The notes: generated by a model not told the origin, from the sequence alone. A DNA stretch of 64,000 bases from Desulfurococcus mucosus DSM 2162 (GCF_000186365.1 NC_014961.1:992001-1056000); one strand, 5' to 3'. Counted from the first letter of the stretch, positions 8,324-17,834 are shown. Numbers and translations are program-made.

Positions 8324-11300
8324 ACCTCAATGTAAAGAGGATTGAAAGAGTCTACCGAGGAACAATATGACACGGTTTATCGCATTAAACCTCAATGTAA
8401 AGAGGATTGAAAGTAAGAATAACTACTACGTGTCCCGTCGGGCATACGAGTAACCTCAATGTAAAGAGGATTGAAAGGAAGGCTATTAGCGATATGAACA
8501 CGGCTAGATGTATTAACCTCAATGTAAAGAGGATTGAAAGTAGTAACCACCGGGTGTATTGCTAACCAGCGAATTAAAGTACCTCAATGTAAAGAGGATT
8601 GAAAGATGGTGTACACGGTTTTATAGTCTAGTGCACTGAGGTCGACCTCAATGTAAAGAGGATTGAAAGACTCAGTGTTGCTCGGTGGCTTCTACTATAA
8701 TGGGAAACCTCAATGTAAAGAGGATTGAAAGATTATGCAAAAGAAACCCCCTAGGCTTCTACCCTTCTACACCTCAATGTAAAGAGGATTGAAAGCTAGC
8801 ACCTGGCGAGACTAAGACTATAACGCTACCATTCACCTCAATGTAAAGAGGATTGAAAGCACGGTGAAGAAGAAGCCGCCGGGCAACGTCATCTGCTTAA
8901 ACCTCAATGTAAAGAGGATTGAAAGATAGGCTCCTCCTGAGGCTCCTTCATGATGCGTAGGGGAGACCTCAATGTAAAGAGGATTGAAAGACTATTCTCG
9001 ACAGGTCAAGGGTAAACTCCTTTCCACTCATACCTCAATGTAAAGAGGATTGAAAGTCTCCGCCACCGCGCTGAAAGCACCGTCAAAGGCTACAAGACCT
9101 CAATGTAAAGAGGATTGAAAGATGACGCCAAGTTAGTTAAATCAGCAGTTGTAATCTCGACCTCAATGTAAAGAGGATTGAAAGTAATACCCGAGGAGGC
9201 AAGGGAATACAGGGATATGTGTAACCTCAATGTAAAGAGGATTGAAAGGCCATTAACCTCTACTGCTGTCAATACCACTTCCTCATAAACCTCAATGTAA
9301 AGAGGATTGAAAGATTGTTGAATGGGTCATATACACTTTGCCGTCTAGTAACACACCTCAATGTAAAGAGGATTGAAAGATGACCCAATCACACTCAACA
9401 TCATTGAGGCACTCTTCCTACCTCAATGTAAAGAGGATTGAAAGATACTCCTCGTGCTCCTTCTCGTATTTCTTGTGCTCCTACCTCAATGTAAAGAGGA
9501 TTGAAAGCTTATTGTCCTTCAGCCACCTATACACTATTTCAACGCCACCTCAATGTAAAGAGGATTGAAAGTTTGGCTGGCGGTTCTGATACTCAGTCCA
9601 TGATAAATCCACCTCAATGTAAAGAGGATTGAAAGACATCACCACTAGTGGGGTATGTTGTGCTTCCCATTTTACCTCAATGTAAAGAGGATTGAAAGAC
9701 TCCCTGAGGGAGTCCCAGTTTATCCCCGGGGTTTCAACCTCAATGTAAAGAGGATTGAAAGAGCGAATACCCGGTGATCACGCCGGCGAACATGCTTGCA
9801 ACCTCAATGTAAAGAGGATTGAAAGTAGAGGTGGTTGGGTATGAGCTACATGGTTGAAGTATGGACCTCAATGTAAAGAGGATTGAAAGCTGGGATTGAT
9901 GTTGAAGTTGAGGCTTGCGAGGAGGCTGGACCTCAATGTAAAGAGGATTGAAAGTCAGAGCCCTCGGGGGCAAAGCCCTCGGGGGCTCGACCTACCTCAA
10001 TGTAAAGAGGATTGAAAGCTCCATTCCCTTATACACTCCCACTCGATGTCATCATAGACCTCAATGTAAAGAGGATTGAAAGATTAGATCATATAATATT
10101 AGGTAAACCTAGCGTTTTAAACCTCAATGTAAAGAGGATTGAAAGTCATCACCTTGGTGAGTAATCTGAGTAACATCCCCGATGTACCTCAATGTAAAGA
10201 GGATTGAAAGCCTCACTCCCCTTCACCTCCCAGCGCGAGATACGCTAGACCTCAATGTAAAGAGGATTGAAAGACTCATCTTCCGTGGGAGGCGAGCCCC
10301 TAATGCCATAGGACCTCAATGTAAAGAGGATTGAAAGCGCATGCCGTTAATGTAGTCATCCTCAAGGGCCCGGACCTCAATGTAAAGAGGATTGAAAGAG
10401 CAAGTAAATAACGACGCTGCGGTGATAACCAATGCCAACACCTCAATGTAAAGAGGATTGAAAGGGGTCGGCCAGTATAATGTACTCCACGTCCCGCGGC
10501 ATAGACCTCAATGTAAAGAGGATTGAAAGGGGAGCTCCGTGCGGAGCGAGTACTTCACAGCGTACTCCACCTCAATGTAAAGAGGATTGAAAGTTAACGT
10601 CAAGTGCATATACATAATTATCGTCATTTTCAACCTCAATGTAAAGAGGATTGAAAGGTAAACACCACTTTCCTGGATCTGCTGAAGAACGGCACACCTC
10701 AATGTAAAGAGGATTGAAAGCATTTACGCTTACAATGCTATCCCTGAAGGTTACATTAAACCTCAATGTAAAGAGGATTGAAAGTATTCGCTATGGCTGG
10801 AGGCATAGGTCTAGGTCTATTCCACCTCAATGTAAAGAGGATTGAAAGGATTAGTGTAGTTGCCCATGAGGTCAGCACCGGGGATTGCACCTCAATGTAA
10901 AGAGGATTGAAAGTATAATCCGCCAACCGATATGGAACGGGCTCCAGATACAACCTCAATGTAAAGAGGATTGAAAGACCTGAGATGTTAACGGGACGAG
11001 GCTTATAACCACGGCTAAACCTCAATGTAAAGAGGATTGAAAGTTGCACCTCTGTAGGGTTTCCCGTGCCTCGGCGAGGATTGACCTCAATGTAAAGAGG
11101 ATTGAAAGTAGAGAGGTTTATGGTCTCAATTAGTCAAAAAGTCGAGAACCTCAATGTAAAGAGGATTGAAAGGCATATATCTCAGAGAAGAAGCCCAAGT
11201 CCGATACACTTGACCTCAATGTAAAGAGGATTGAAAGCCCTTCTTCTCCACTAGTATTAGGTAGCCGTGCTTGTAACCTCAATGTAAAGAGGATTGAAAG
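8324..11300 (+). CRISPR. CRISPR array 1: 47 repeats, 46 spacers
   Basis: A 25-nt repeat beginning ACCTCAATGTAAAG and ending GGATTGAAAG recurs 47 times, starting at 8324 and ending at 11276-11300. Spacers are 36-41 nt. All repeats read begin with A and no internal variant was seen. With the leader on the left, the transcript reads on the + strand and would leave the typical ATTGAAAG 8-nt handle of type I crRNAs. The final repeat is intact rather than degenerate and is followed by only 22 bp before tRNA-Arg. No cas genes are in the window. Minus-strand ORFs across the array, rich in SILFTLR and FNPLYIEV, are repeat translations. Confidence 0.99.
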
Positions 11301-11322
11301 CTTGTAGGAATGTTGCTTGATG

Positions 11323-11397
11323 CGGGCCCGCCGGGATTTGAACCCGGGGCATCCGGCTCCGAAGGCCGGCGCCCTTTCCTGGCTGGGCGACGGGCCC
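11323..11397 (-). tRNA. tRNA-Arg (TCG)
   Basis: 75 nt. The acceptor stem is GGGCCCG/CGGGCCC with discriminator G, the anticodon arm is CCGGC-CTTCGGA-GCCGG and the T-loop is TTCAAAT. There is no intron. Its 3' end faces the last CRISPR repeat at a distance of 22 bp. Confidence 0.95.
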
Positions 11398-11412
11398 TGT
11401 TTCATGGTCTTG

Positions 11413-12087
11413 TTATTTCTTCTTGGATGCTATATATCCTTGTCTAGCTGTGTTCTTTGAGTATTTGTCTGCTAGGTGTAGTGGTAGTGGTAGTTTGAGC
11501 CCTGGTTTCATGAGGTGTTTGACTACTGTGACGGCGTCTTCGAGCCTGATTAGGTAGCCTATGCTGACGTATAGCTTGACTCCTTTCACTGGTTCCAGTA
11601 TTTCGCCGGCTGTTACTCCGTGTGCTGTGATGAGTCTCCTGCCGTTCACGGTTTTCTCCTCGCCGTAGAGGGGGTTCTTGGCGACGCCTATGGTGGGTTT
11701 CCCGAGGACTAGCCCTATGTGGGTTGCTATGCCGAGTGCCCTGGGGTGGGTTAACCCGTGTCCGTCGACGAGTATTATGTCGGGGTTTTCCGGCAGCTTC
11801 CTCAGGGCTTTAATATATACTGGTGCCTCCCTGAACGCGAGGAGCCCGGGTACGTAGGGGATCGGCGGCTCACGTACATGGCACGTGTACGCTAACTGCG
11901 TGCTGGAGGCGTAGTCCACGAGGACGGCGCACCCTGCTTGAACCCCGCCCCCGTATGCCGCGTCAACCCCTGCGACCAGCCTAACCCTGGATGGATCGAG
12001 CCCTGGGAAGGATGCAGCCTCCTCGAGCACCCTCCTGGATAATGCTTCCTGAAGCCTTACAGCCCGCCTGTAGTCGAAGAGGCTCAT
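11413..12087 (-). CDS. nfi: endonuclease V
   Basis: Predicted to nick DNA (or RNA) next to deaminated adenine (inosine), an important repair task at high temperature. The 224-residue length is normal. Family blocks are GVDAAYGG (first acidic residue, about residue 41), PYVPGLLAFREAP (catalytic glutamate), LVDGHGLTHPRALGIATHIG (catalytic aspartate and histidine) and KPTIGVAKNPL. ATG at 12087 is the start. It ends 15 bp from the tRNA-Arg 5' end. Its location beside the CRISPR array gives no evidence of a defence role. Confidence 0.93.
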   Translation of the reverse strand: MSLFDYRRAVRLQEALSRRVLEEAASFPGLDPSRVRLVAGVDAAYGGGVQAGCAVLVDYASSTQLAYTCHVREPPIPYVPGLLAFREAPVYIKALRKLPENPDIILVDGHGLTHPRALGIATHIGLVLGKPTIGVAKNPLYGEEKTVNGRRLITAHGVTAGEILEPVKGVKLYVSIGYLIRLEDAVTVVKHLMKPGLKLPLPLHLADKYSKNTARQGYIASKKK

Positions 12088-12162
12088 TAATACACGCCTT
12101 AATTAGCTGTCCACGCAATAATATACCTAGCCGCCAACACCGTAATAAGCATGGTGGTTCAC

Positions 12163-12717
12163 ATGGCTTTCAAGCAGGGGGAACTAGCCAGAGTCCTCGA
12201 AACACTGCTAGACGAGGGCGTCAAGTTCACAGTTATAGGGGACACAGTGGTGCAGTTAGCCCTTGGCAGGGAGACACTGGAGGGCGACCTAGACTTATTC
12301 ACATACGAGCCAAGCCCCCTCCTCGAAGCAGGCTTCTACCGCGAGCTAGCTGCTAGACATGGATGGGAGGCATCCACAACGGAGCTCGGCACGGTTAAAC
12401 TAATAGTGCCCTTAAGCGAGGACTACCTCAACGTGGAGCTCTACGAGAACTACATGGACATAGAGATCCCCGAGGAGATACTTGGAAAAGCGGAGCCCGT
12501 GAGAGTCAACAGTGTTGAAGCCCCAATGATACCCGTGGAAGCATACCTTGTCCTCAAAGCCAGGCAGGGAGTCGGCTTAGACAAGCTGGCCGAGTACGTT
12601 AAACAGTTGAGGAAAACAATCGATGTAAGGCTCGTAGACGAGCTCGCCGCACAATACCCTGAGGACGAGTATGAAACCATAGTGAGCAGGTTGAGGAGCA
12701 TAGGGCTCGACATCTAG
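12163..12717 (+). CDS. nucleotidyltransferase-fold protein (MNT/AbiEii-like)
   Basis: About 184 residues. The N-terminus has the pattern of a minimal nucleotidyltransferase: VIGDTVVQLALGR followed by LEGDLDLFTYEP, where the DLD acidic pair corresponds to the hGS...DxD active-site region. The glycine-serine of the canonical motif is GD here, so catalysis is uncertain. Similar proteins act as antitoxin/toxin NTases or as uncharacterised archaeal NTases; no toxin partner is adjacent. ATG at 12151 is in frame, but GGTGGT at 12153-12158 favours ATG at 12163. It precedes the L40e gene, which has its own promoter. Confidence 0.6.
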   Translation: MAFKQGELARVLETLLDEGVKFTVIGDTVVQLALGRETLEGDLDLFTYEPSPLLEAGFYRELAARHGWEASTTELGTVKLIVPLSEDYLNVELYENYMDIEIPEEILGKAEPVRVNSVEAPMIPVEAYLVLKARQGVGLDKLAEYVKQLRKTIDVRLVDELAAQYPEDEYETIVSRLRSIGLDI

Positions 12718-12784
12718 CAGGGGAATATTTTTAAATCACTCAAGCAATGTAGATGGGAGGTAGGCGTGGAGAGGTGCTTAGAGA

Positions 12785-12961
12785 GTGCCCGTGAACAACC
12801 CTGAGCTCCAGAAAATAGTCTTCAACAGGGTGCTCAACAAAACAGTGTGTAGAAGGTGCGGTGCACTCAACCCGCCGGGTGCAACCAAGTGCAGGAGATG
12901 TAAGGCGAAGGGGACCCTGCGCCCTAAGAAAGCCGTGAGGACGGCTACGAAGGCGGCTTAA
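12785..12961 (+). CDS. rpl40e: ribosomal protein L40e
   Basis: A 58-residue zinc-ribbon protein of the large ribosomal subunit, missed by ATG-only searches because it starts with GTG. The N-terminus [17 protein letters not shown], the four cysteines in CRRCGA and KCRRCK, and the LRPKK ending match archaeal L40e. GAGGTG at 12771-12776 sits 8 nt before the GTG at 12785, and TATA-like AATATTTTTAAAT lies at about 12724-12736. Its stop is 7 bp from the convergent flippase-like gene. Confidence 0.93.
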   Translation: MPVNNPELQKIVFNRVLNKTVCRRCGALNPPGATKCRRCKAKGTLRPKKAVRTATKAA

Positions 12962-12968
12962 AGCCGCT

Positions 12969-14039
12969 TCAACCACTTGTTTTACCCATCCTCCTGAGCA
13001 GGCTGTCGTAGGCTGCCAGTACAGCTAACCCGACTACGACACCATAGTAGTAGTAGAGGACCCTGTACTTAACCACGGTCGATGGATCCAGGAGCAGTGA
13101 TAAACCATACTCGGCTGCACCGCTCCCACCCGGTGTTGGAAGCGAGCTGAAAGACTGCATCAGGAAGTATGCTTCAACAGCCCTGGCAGCCAGGGGCAGG
13201 GCGGCTGAACCCGTGAAGGGGACTACTGCGAGACCCCATATAGTGTGGTATACAAGGGTTAAAGCCCATGCAGCAGCCTTCACCCTTAAAGGGATACTGG
13301 AGGAGACGGAGCTATAGCTCCTCGCGAACTCCAAGTACCTGGCGTATAAAGCGTTAAACCGGCTCCTCAAGAACCCCGGCACCCATCGAGGCAGGCTTGA
13401 ACCATCCCCCACGCTCCTCCCGGTCTTAGACACCTTGAAGGACGCGTAGAGCCATGACGTAGACATGAACACGGCTACGAGTAGAACCGGGGTGCTCAAC
13501 GGGAGGGCCTGGATGCTGAGGAATACTCCCGCAAGGTTCACAGCTATGACATCGTAGTAGACCTCATATATGACGAGCGCGTATGATTCAGCCATGCCTA
13601 ACCCAGTCCTCCTGGACACATAGTACGCCCTAGCCGGTTCACCACCGATCGATGAGGGAGTGATATTCGCGACTAGGCCGCCTATAAGCCTGATCGCCAC
13701 CGCATCGAGTAAGGGTAGGCGAACCCTCCCCCCATAGGACTCCAGGAGGAGCTTCAACCTGACTGCTGAGACAACCCAGCCGAGGGTTATAAGGGCGGCT
13801 GAGAAAGCGGTGTCGGCTGAAAGGAGGCCGGGTAGTGCTCCAAGGGATGATGTAACTACACTGTAAACCAGGATGACGACTGTGGCCAAGGCTACTGCGG
13901 CAACCATGCCGGCGCTGAGACTAATGGATCTCACCGAGTGCACCCCGCACACGGCTCCTAGGCTGAGGCACCGGGCTCCCTTGAAGAATATCTCCCCGCA
14001 AAGGGTATATAATGGGGGAGGCGGCTTAACCGCTGCCAC
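12969..14039 (-). CDS. flippase-like integral membrane protein (LPG synthase TM / UPF0104 family, AglD-type)
   Basis: A polytopic membrane protein of up to 356 residues. The block RLIGGLVANITPSSIGGEPARAYYVSRRTG and the late FSSLPTPGGSGAAEYGL stretch are hallmarks of the YbhN/UPF0104 family. That family is found attached to glycosyltransferases or acting in lipid or lipid-sugar handling. Here it is a single-domain protein, so lipid or glycolipid translocation is inference. The longest ATG start at 14039 lies too close to its TATA box (TTTAAATATATA on the minus strand, about 14041-14055). A downstream GTG near VHSVRSISLSAG or the ATG of AGMVAAV is more plausible. Confidence 0.8.
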   Translation of the reverse strand: MAAVKPPPPLYTLCGEIFFKGARCLSLGAVCGVHSVRSISLSAGMVAAVALATVVILVYSVVTSSLGALPGLLSADTAFSAALITLGWVVSAVRLKLLLESYGGRVRLPLLDAVAIRLIGGLVANITPSSIGGEPARAYYVSRRTGLGMAESYALVIYEVYYDVIAVNLAGVFLSIQALPLSTPVLLVAVFMSTSWLYASFKVSKTGRSVGDGSSLPRWVPGFLRSRFNALYARYLEFARSYSSVSSSIPLRVKAAAWALTLVYHTIWGLAVVPFTGSAALPLAARAVEAYFLMQSFSSLPTPGGSGAAEYGLSLLLDPSTVVKYRVLYYYYGVVVGLAVLAAYDSLLRRMGKTSG

Positions 14040-14070
14040 GTATATATTTAAACCCCCAAGTATATATGCG
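14040..14070. promoter_or_regulatory. divergent promoter region, flippase-like gene and prf1
   Basis: Two TATA-like elements lie back to back. TATATATTTAAAC (about 14041-14053) reads leftward as GTTTAAATATATA for the membrane protein. AAGTATATATGCG (about 14058-14070) reads rightward for aRF1. The spacing to predicted transcript starts is about 25-30 bp on each side. Confidence 0.55.
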
Positions 14071-14130
14071 TTAACCCGGTGTGAGGGATGAGTCTTTAGC
14101 TATAGTGAGGATCAACTCGAATCCCTTAGG

Positions 14131-15216
14131 GTGGATAAGCAGAGACTCAGGGAGATACTGAAGGAGTTGAAGAAGTGGAAGGCGCATGCAACAATACTGC
14201 TCAGCCTCTACATACCTCCGGGGAGGCCGATCAGCGACGTCCTCAACCTGCTGCGGCAGGAGCTCTCAGTAGCAGACAACATAAAGCTCAAGAAGACGAG
14301 GAACGCTGTGGAGAGAGCGCTCTCAGTAGCCATTGAGAGGGTCAGCAAGATCCCGAAGGTACCGGACAAGGGCCTAGTCCTGTTCACGGGTGAAAACCCT
14401 GACACAGGTGAATCCATAACGGTGATGCTGATCCCGCCGGAGGACGTCCCAGTCTTCTTCTACAGGACTGATAAAGTATTCCACACGGAGTTCCTGGAGG
14501 ACATGGTGAGCGAGTCCAACATGGTCGGCCTCCTCATAGTGGAACGGGATGCAGCCACCATAGGCTTGTTGAAGGGGAACAGGCTCCAAGTAGTTGAGGA
14601 GCTCGAAGACTACATACCCGGTAAACACCAGAAGGGAGGGCAGAGCCAGAGGAGATACGACAGGATCATAGAGCAGATGGTGGAGGACTTCTACAAGAGG
14701 GTTGGAGAACACGTGAACAAGGCTTTCCTACCCCTCCTCGAGCAAGGCAAGTTGAAGGCCATACTCGTCGGGGGGCCAGCGTACGCTAAGTATGATTTCA
14801 TGGAGAAGGACTACATGGATTACAGGTTGAAGAAGATAGTGCTCCCAGAGTTCATTGATGTAGCCTACCAGGGGGAGCCCGGCCTCCGTGAAATGATATT
14901 GAAGGCTGGCGACGCGTTGAAGGAGCAGGAGTACGCTGAAACACTTAAAGCACTCGAGGAGTTCAAGTACCACCTAGCCAAGGATGACGGCATGATAGTC
15001 TACGGGGATGAAGAGGTCCGCAACGCGCTTGAAATGGGGCTGGTGGAAACACTGCTCATAGGGGAATCCAGAGAGGATGTAGAGGAGTGGCTTGACCTAG
15101 CTAGGAAACGCGGTGCTAAACCACTCGTCCTCAGCGACGACATACCTGAGGGGGAGTGGTTCACTAAGACCTTCAACGGCTTAGCCGGGATACTCAGGAC
15201 ACGGATAACGTGGTAG
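14131..15216 (+). CDS. prf1: peptide chain release factor aRF1
   Basis: 361 residues with the three-domain eRF1/aRF1 layout. The N domain has SLYIPPGRP and the stop-codon recognition loop NIKLKKTR (canonical NIKS, with Leu in place of Ser, about residue 50). The M domain has the catalytic GGQ in QKGGQSQRR (about residue 170). A C domain follows, with the usual terminal zinc-ribbon-like cysteines absent. It recognises all three stop codons and triggers peptidyl-tRNA hydrolysis. The start is GTG at 14131, since an in-frame stop lies at 14089-14091 and no ATG intervenes; a TATA-like AAGTATATATGCG is about 60-70 bp upstream. Confidence 0.96.
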   Translation: MDKQRLREILKELKKWKAHATILLSLYIPPGRPISDVLNLLRQELSVADNIKLKKTRNAVERALSVAIERVSKIPKVPDKGLVLFTGENPDTGESITVMLIPPEDVPVFFYRTDKVFHTEFLEDMVSESNMVGLLIVERDAATIGLLKGNRLQVVEELEDYIPGKHQKGGQSQRRYDRIIEQMVEDFYKRVGEHVNKAFLPLLEQGKLKAILVGGPAYAKYDFMEKDYMDYRLKKIVLPEFIDVAYQGEPGLREMILKAGDALKEQEYAETLKALEEFKYHLAKDDGMIVYGDEEVRNALEMGLVETLLIGESREDVEEWLDLARKRGAKPLVLSDDIPEGEWFTKTFNGLAGILRTRITW

Positions 15217-15274
15217 CAGCCTCTGAAACAGATATAAGTCTCCGGGGCACAATATATTACATAGGTGCCCCTGC

Positions 15275-15532
15275 ATGATGGATCCATCCTACAGGAGGGA
15301 ACTCCTCTCCCTAATAGTGAACGCCGGGCTCGAAGAAGACTTCATAGAGTGGCTGAGAACCCAGGGGGTTAAACACCTCTACGGGCAGCTCGACAATATA
15401 CCGGAGGAACTATTACTCGCATACATCAGGGAGAAGAAGCTCGAGGATGCAGGCGAAGACATTGAGGCATCGAGCCCCGAGGCACCTGAGGAACCGGATG
15501 GAGGAGTCTACGTGAGGAGTAAGCGGAGGTAA
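15275..15532 (+). CDS. small acidic conserved-type protein of unknown function
   Basis: 85 residues in two parts. A helical N-terminal region of about 55 residues (RRELLSLIVNAGLEEDFIEWLRTQG ... IPEELLLAYIREKK) is followed by an acidic, proline-rich, probably disordered tail ending in basic SKRR. No recognised motif. It follows prf1 by 58 bp, within which GGGGCACAATATATTAC could be a promoter, so it may be independently expressed. ATG 15275 and ATG 15278 are both possible starts. Confidence 0.62.
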   Translation: MMDPSYRRELLSLIVNAGLEEDFIEWLRTQGVKHLYGQLDNIPEELLLAYIREKKLEDAGEDIEASSPEAPEEPDGGVYVRSKRR

Positions 15533-15596
15533 CCGTGGACACACAGCTGGACCCACTTGTTTCAAGGCATAGGCCTCCTCGCCGAGGACGGCTGGA

Positions 15597-15670
15597 TGGG
15601 CCCGCGGGGACTTGAACCCCGGGCCTCCGCCGTGTGAGGGCGGCGTCCTACCAGGCTAGACGACGGGCCC
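15597..15670 (-). tRNA. tRNA-Val (CAC)
   Basis: 74 nt. The acceptor stem is GGGCCCG/CGGGCCC with discriminator A, the anticodon arm is CCGCC-CTCACAC-GGCGG and the T-loop is TTCAAGT. There is no intron. Confidence 0.95.
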
Positions 15671-15768
15671 CATGAACACTGATTAAAGCCTAGGGCTTTA
15701 AAAGCCTTAGCCGCTGCAGTATTAGGCTTATTACCCGGCACACTCTTTCAGTGAGCATGGTGCTCGAC

Positions 15769-16608
15769 ATGTGCAGGCTCCTAGCGGCTTGGCTGAGAGA
15801 CGGGATGATTGACTCCTTGAACGACGTACTCCACGCTTTCGCGGAGAGCAGCAGGTTCGACCCCTACCTTGAGAAAGTCAGCTCCGGGAAGAGCAGGGAG
15901 CATGATGATGGATGGGGTGTAGCGGCAGTCGGCTACGGCGGTAACCCCAGCGTGGTCTACCAGAGGATGCTTGAACCCATATACTCGGAGAACAGTCTCA
16001 GAATCCTCGACCTCGTTGCAAGGAGACTCAGGAGGTATAGCGAGGTCTACGTGCTCATCCACGCCCGTAAATCCTCTAGGAACGAGCCCTACGGGCAAGA
16101 CTACACACACCCCTTCATGAGGCTCATGGATAATGGTGCACTATGGTTCGCCCACAACGGGGGAGCCGACAAGGAGGCATTGGCAAGAGTACTCGGCGTC
16201 TACCCGTGGGTCAGGGTTGACTCAGAGCTCCTGGGCTACTTCATCATGGGGCTTATAGATGAATGCGTCAGCGGGGGCGGAGGCCTCGATGAATGCGTCG
16301 GGAAAGCCTACGCCGAGGGGTTAAGGTTCATACCGGGTGCATCAGGCTATAACACGGGGTTACTGGCATTGGTCTCGAAGACCGCCTCACTCTACGTGTC
16401 ACATAAGGTTCTAGGGAACCCGTCCCCCGAGCTGGCAGAGTACTATAGGATCATATCGTATGCGTCGAGGGAAGCCGTGTTAGCTGGGTCAATAACTATA
16501 AGGGAGTACATGCCGGGGTCCCTGAGGAAGAGCCTCAACGAGGGATTACTGGAGCCAGGCGTCTACAGGATCGGGGCGGGAGGGCTTACACGAGTAGCCA
16601 GCCTATAG
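15769..16608 (+). CDS. stand-alone class II glutamine amidotransferase (YafJ/EgtC-like)
   Basis: About 279 residues of Ntn-hydrolase glutaminase fold. Start choice is decided by mechanism: the catalytic cysteine must be residue 2, and ATG at 15769 gives Met-Cys-Arg-Leu-Leu. The upstream GTG at 15751 would bury it. Other family features are HDDGWGVA (about residue 50), LIHARKSS and the glutamine-binding LWFAHNGG. There is no fused synthase domain, so the acceptor of the released ammonia is unknown. GGTG just upstream of the ATG could serve as a ribosome-binding site. It is followed by an NAD-kinase-like gene 15 bp downstream, probably in one operon. Confidence 0.85.
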   Translation: MCRLLAAWLRDGMIDSLNDVLHAFAESSRFDPYLEKVSSGKSREHDDGWGVAAVGYGGNPSVVYQRMLEPIYSENSLRILDLVARRLRRYSEVYVLIHARKSSRNEPYGQDYTHPFMRLMDNGALWFAHNGGADKEALARVLGVYPWVRVDSELLGYFIMGLIDECVSGGGGLDECVGKAYAEGLRFIPGASGYNTGLLALVSKTASLYVSHKVLGNPSPELAEYYRIISYASREAVLAGSITIREYMPGSLRKSLNEGLLEPGVYRIGAGGLTRVASL

Positions 16609-16623
16609 GATCCCGTTGAGGCG

Positions 16624-17769
16624 GTGAACCCGGTGGTACAGTGCAGTAGAGTGGTAAAAGTAGGCTTCATAGTCAACCCTATCGCCGGCATGGGCGGCAG
16701 GGTGGGCTTGAAGGGGACTGATGGAGAAGCATATAAGACTGCACTGGAGAGAGGGGCTGAACCTGTTTCCCCGCGGAGGGCAGTAGAGTTCCTCAACCAC
16801 GTGTCATCAAAGTGCTTTGAAATATACTCGGCACCAGGCATCATGGGGGCTGACGAGGTCTCGGAGAGCGTTCACAGGGATAGGCTTGCAATGATAGTGG
16901 GCTCCACGCGTAAAGGAGCCTCCACCACGAGGGAGGACACGGTTAGGATCGCCGGCGAGATGAAGAGGCTGGTAGACATCCTGGTATTCGTGGGCGGCGA
17001 CGGCACTGCACGCGACATCCATGAAGCCGTTGATGGTGAACTACCAGTGCTCGGGGTGCCAAGCGGGGTTAAAATGTATAGTAGCGTGTTCGCGGTCAAC
17101 CCCCGTGCAGCGGCCGAGCTACTGGTGAGGTTCATAAACGGTGAAACAGTGATCGAGGAGCGGGAGGTAGTGGACGTCGACGAGCATGCCTTCAGGCTGG
17201 ACAGGGTTTCCCTGAGGATCTACGGGTACGTGAAGACCCCTGTATACCATGGGCTACTGCAGTCGAGTAAAAGCGTGTACGCAGGGATGGATGAGGAGCT
17301 CAACAAGGAGGCCATAGCAGAGTACATAGTTGAAACCATGGAGCATGGAACACCCTACATCCTTGGACCGGGCTCAACGGTTAAAGCAGTGTGCTCGAAG
17401 CTAGGGGTCTCCTGCACCCTCCTCGGCGTAGACGTCGTGCTCAACGGTGGAGTAGTCGTCAAGGATGCATGGGAGAAGCACCTCCTAGAGATCCTTGACA
17501 CATATGGCACAGCTAAACTAGTTGTCACACCCATAGGGGGTCAAGGCTTCCTCTTCGGGAGGGGAAACCAGCAGCTCTCCCCAAGGGTTCTCTCACTGAT
17601 CGGGCGTAGCAACGTGATCGTCGTGGCCACGGAGTCCAAGATAAGGCAGCTCAAGGAGCTCCTCATAGACACAGGCGACCCAGCCGTGGATAAGATGCTT
17701 GAAGGCTACTACAAGGTCGTGGTTGGCTACGGGAGATACCGGGTTGTGAAAGCAGTCTCCTACGTGTAA
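16624..17769 (+). CDS. ATP-NAD kinase family protein (COG3199-like)
   Basis: 381 residues. The N-terminal VKVGFIVNPIAGMGGRVGLKG is the nucleotide-entry region typical of this branch. LVFVGGDGTARDI carries the GGDGT signature of the NAD kinase/diacylglycerol kinase superfamily, and GVPSGVKMYSSVFA follows. The second half is a separate alpha/beta region with GPGSTVKAV and TPIGGQGFLFGRGN. The substrate is probably NAD or a related small molecule but is not proven. It is distinct from the classical NAD kinase fragment at the right end of the window. GTG at 16624 is used; GTG at 16633 and 16651 are alternatives. Confidence 0.82.
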   Translation: MNPVVQCSRVVKVGFIVNPIAGMGGRVGLKGTDGEAYKTALERGAEPVSPRRAVEFLNHVSSKCFEIYSAPGIMGADEVSESVHRDRLAMIVGSTRKGASTTREDTVRIAGEMKRLVDILVFVGGDGTARDIHEAVDGELPVLGVPSGVKMYSSVFAVNPRAAAELLVRFINGETVIEEREVVDVDEHAFRLDRVSLRIYGYVKTPVYHGLLQSSKSVYAGMDEELNKEAIAEYIVETMEHGTPYILGPGSTVKAVCSKLGVSCTLLGVDVVLNGGVVVKDAWEKHLLEILDTYGTAKLVVTPIGGQGFLFGRGNQQLSPRVLSLIGRSNVIVVATESKIRQLKELLIDTGDPAVDKMLEGYYKVVVGYGRYRVVKAVSYV

Positions 17770-17834
17770 CACCACCCCTTAAGCGTTGAAACAGTAATTA
17801 AGCCCCGGGTACACATGATAACACAGTGGTCTAA

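Noticed and set aside
9090-11405. Minus-strand ORFs of 60-100 residues within array 1 containing SILFTLR or FNPLYIEV
   Set aside because: They are translations of the CRISPR repeat in different frames, broken by spacers, without ribosome-binding sites.
8112-12087. cas or anti-CRISPR genes next to the arrays
   Set aside because: Flanking genes are tldD, tRNA-Arg, endonuclease V, HAD hydrolase and an unrelated secreted protein; none has Cas motifs.
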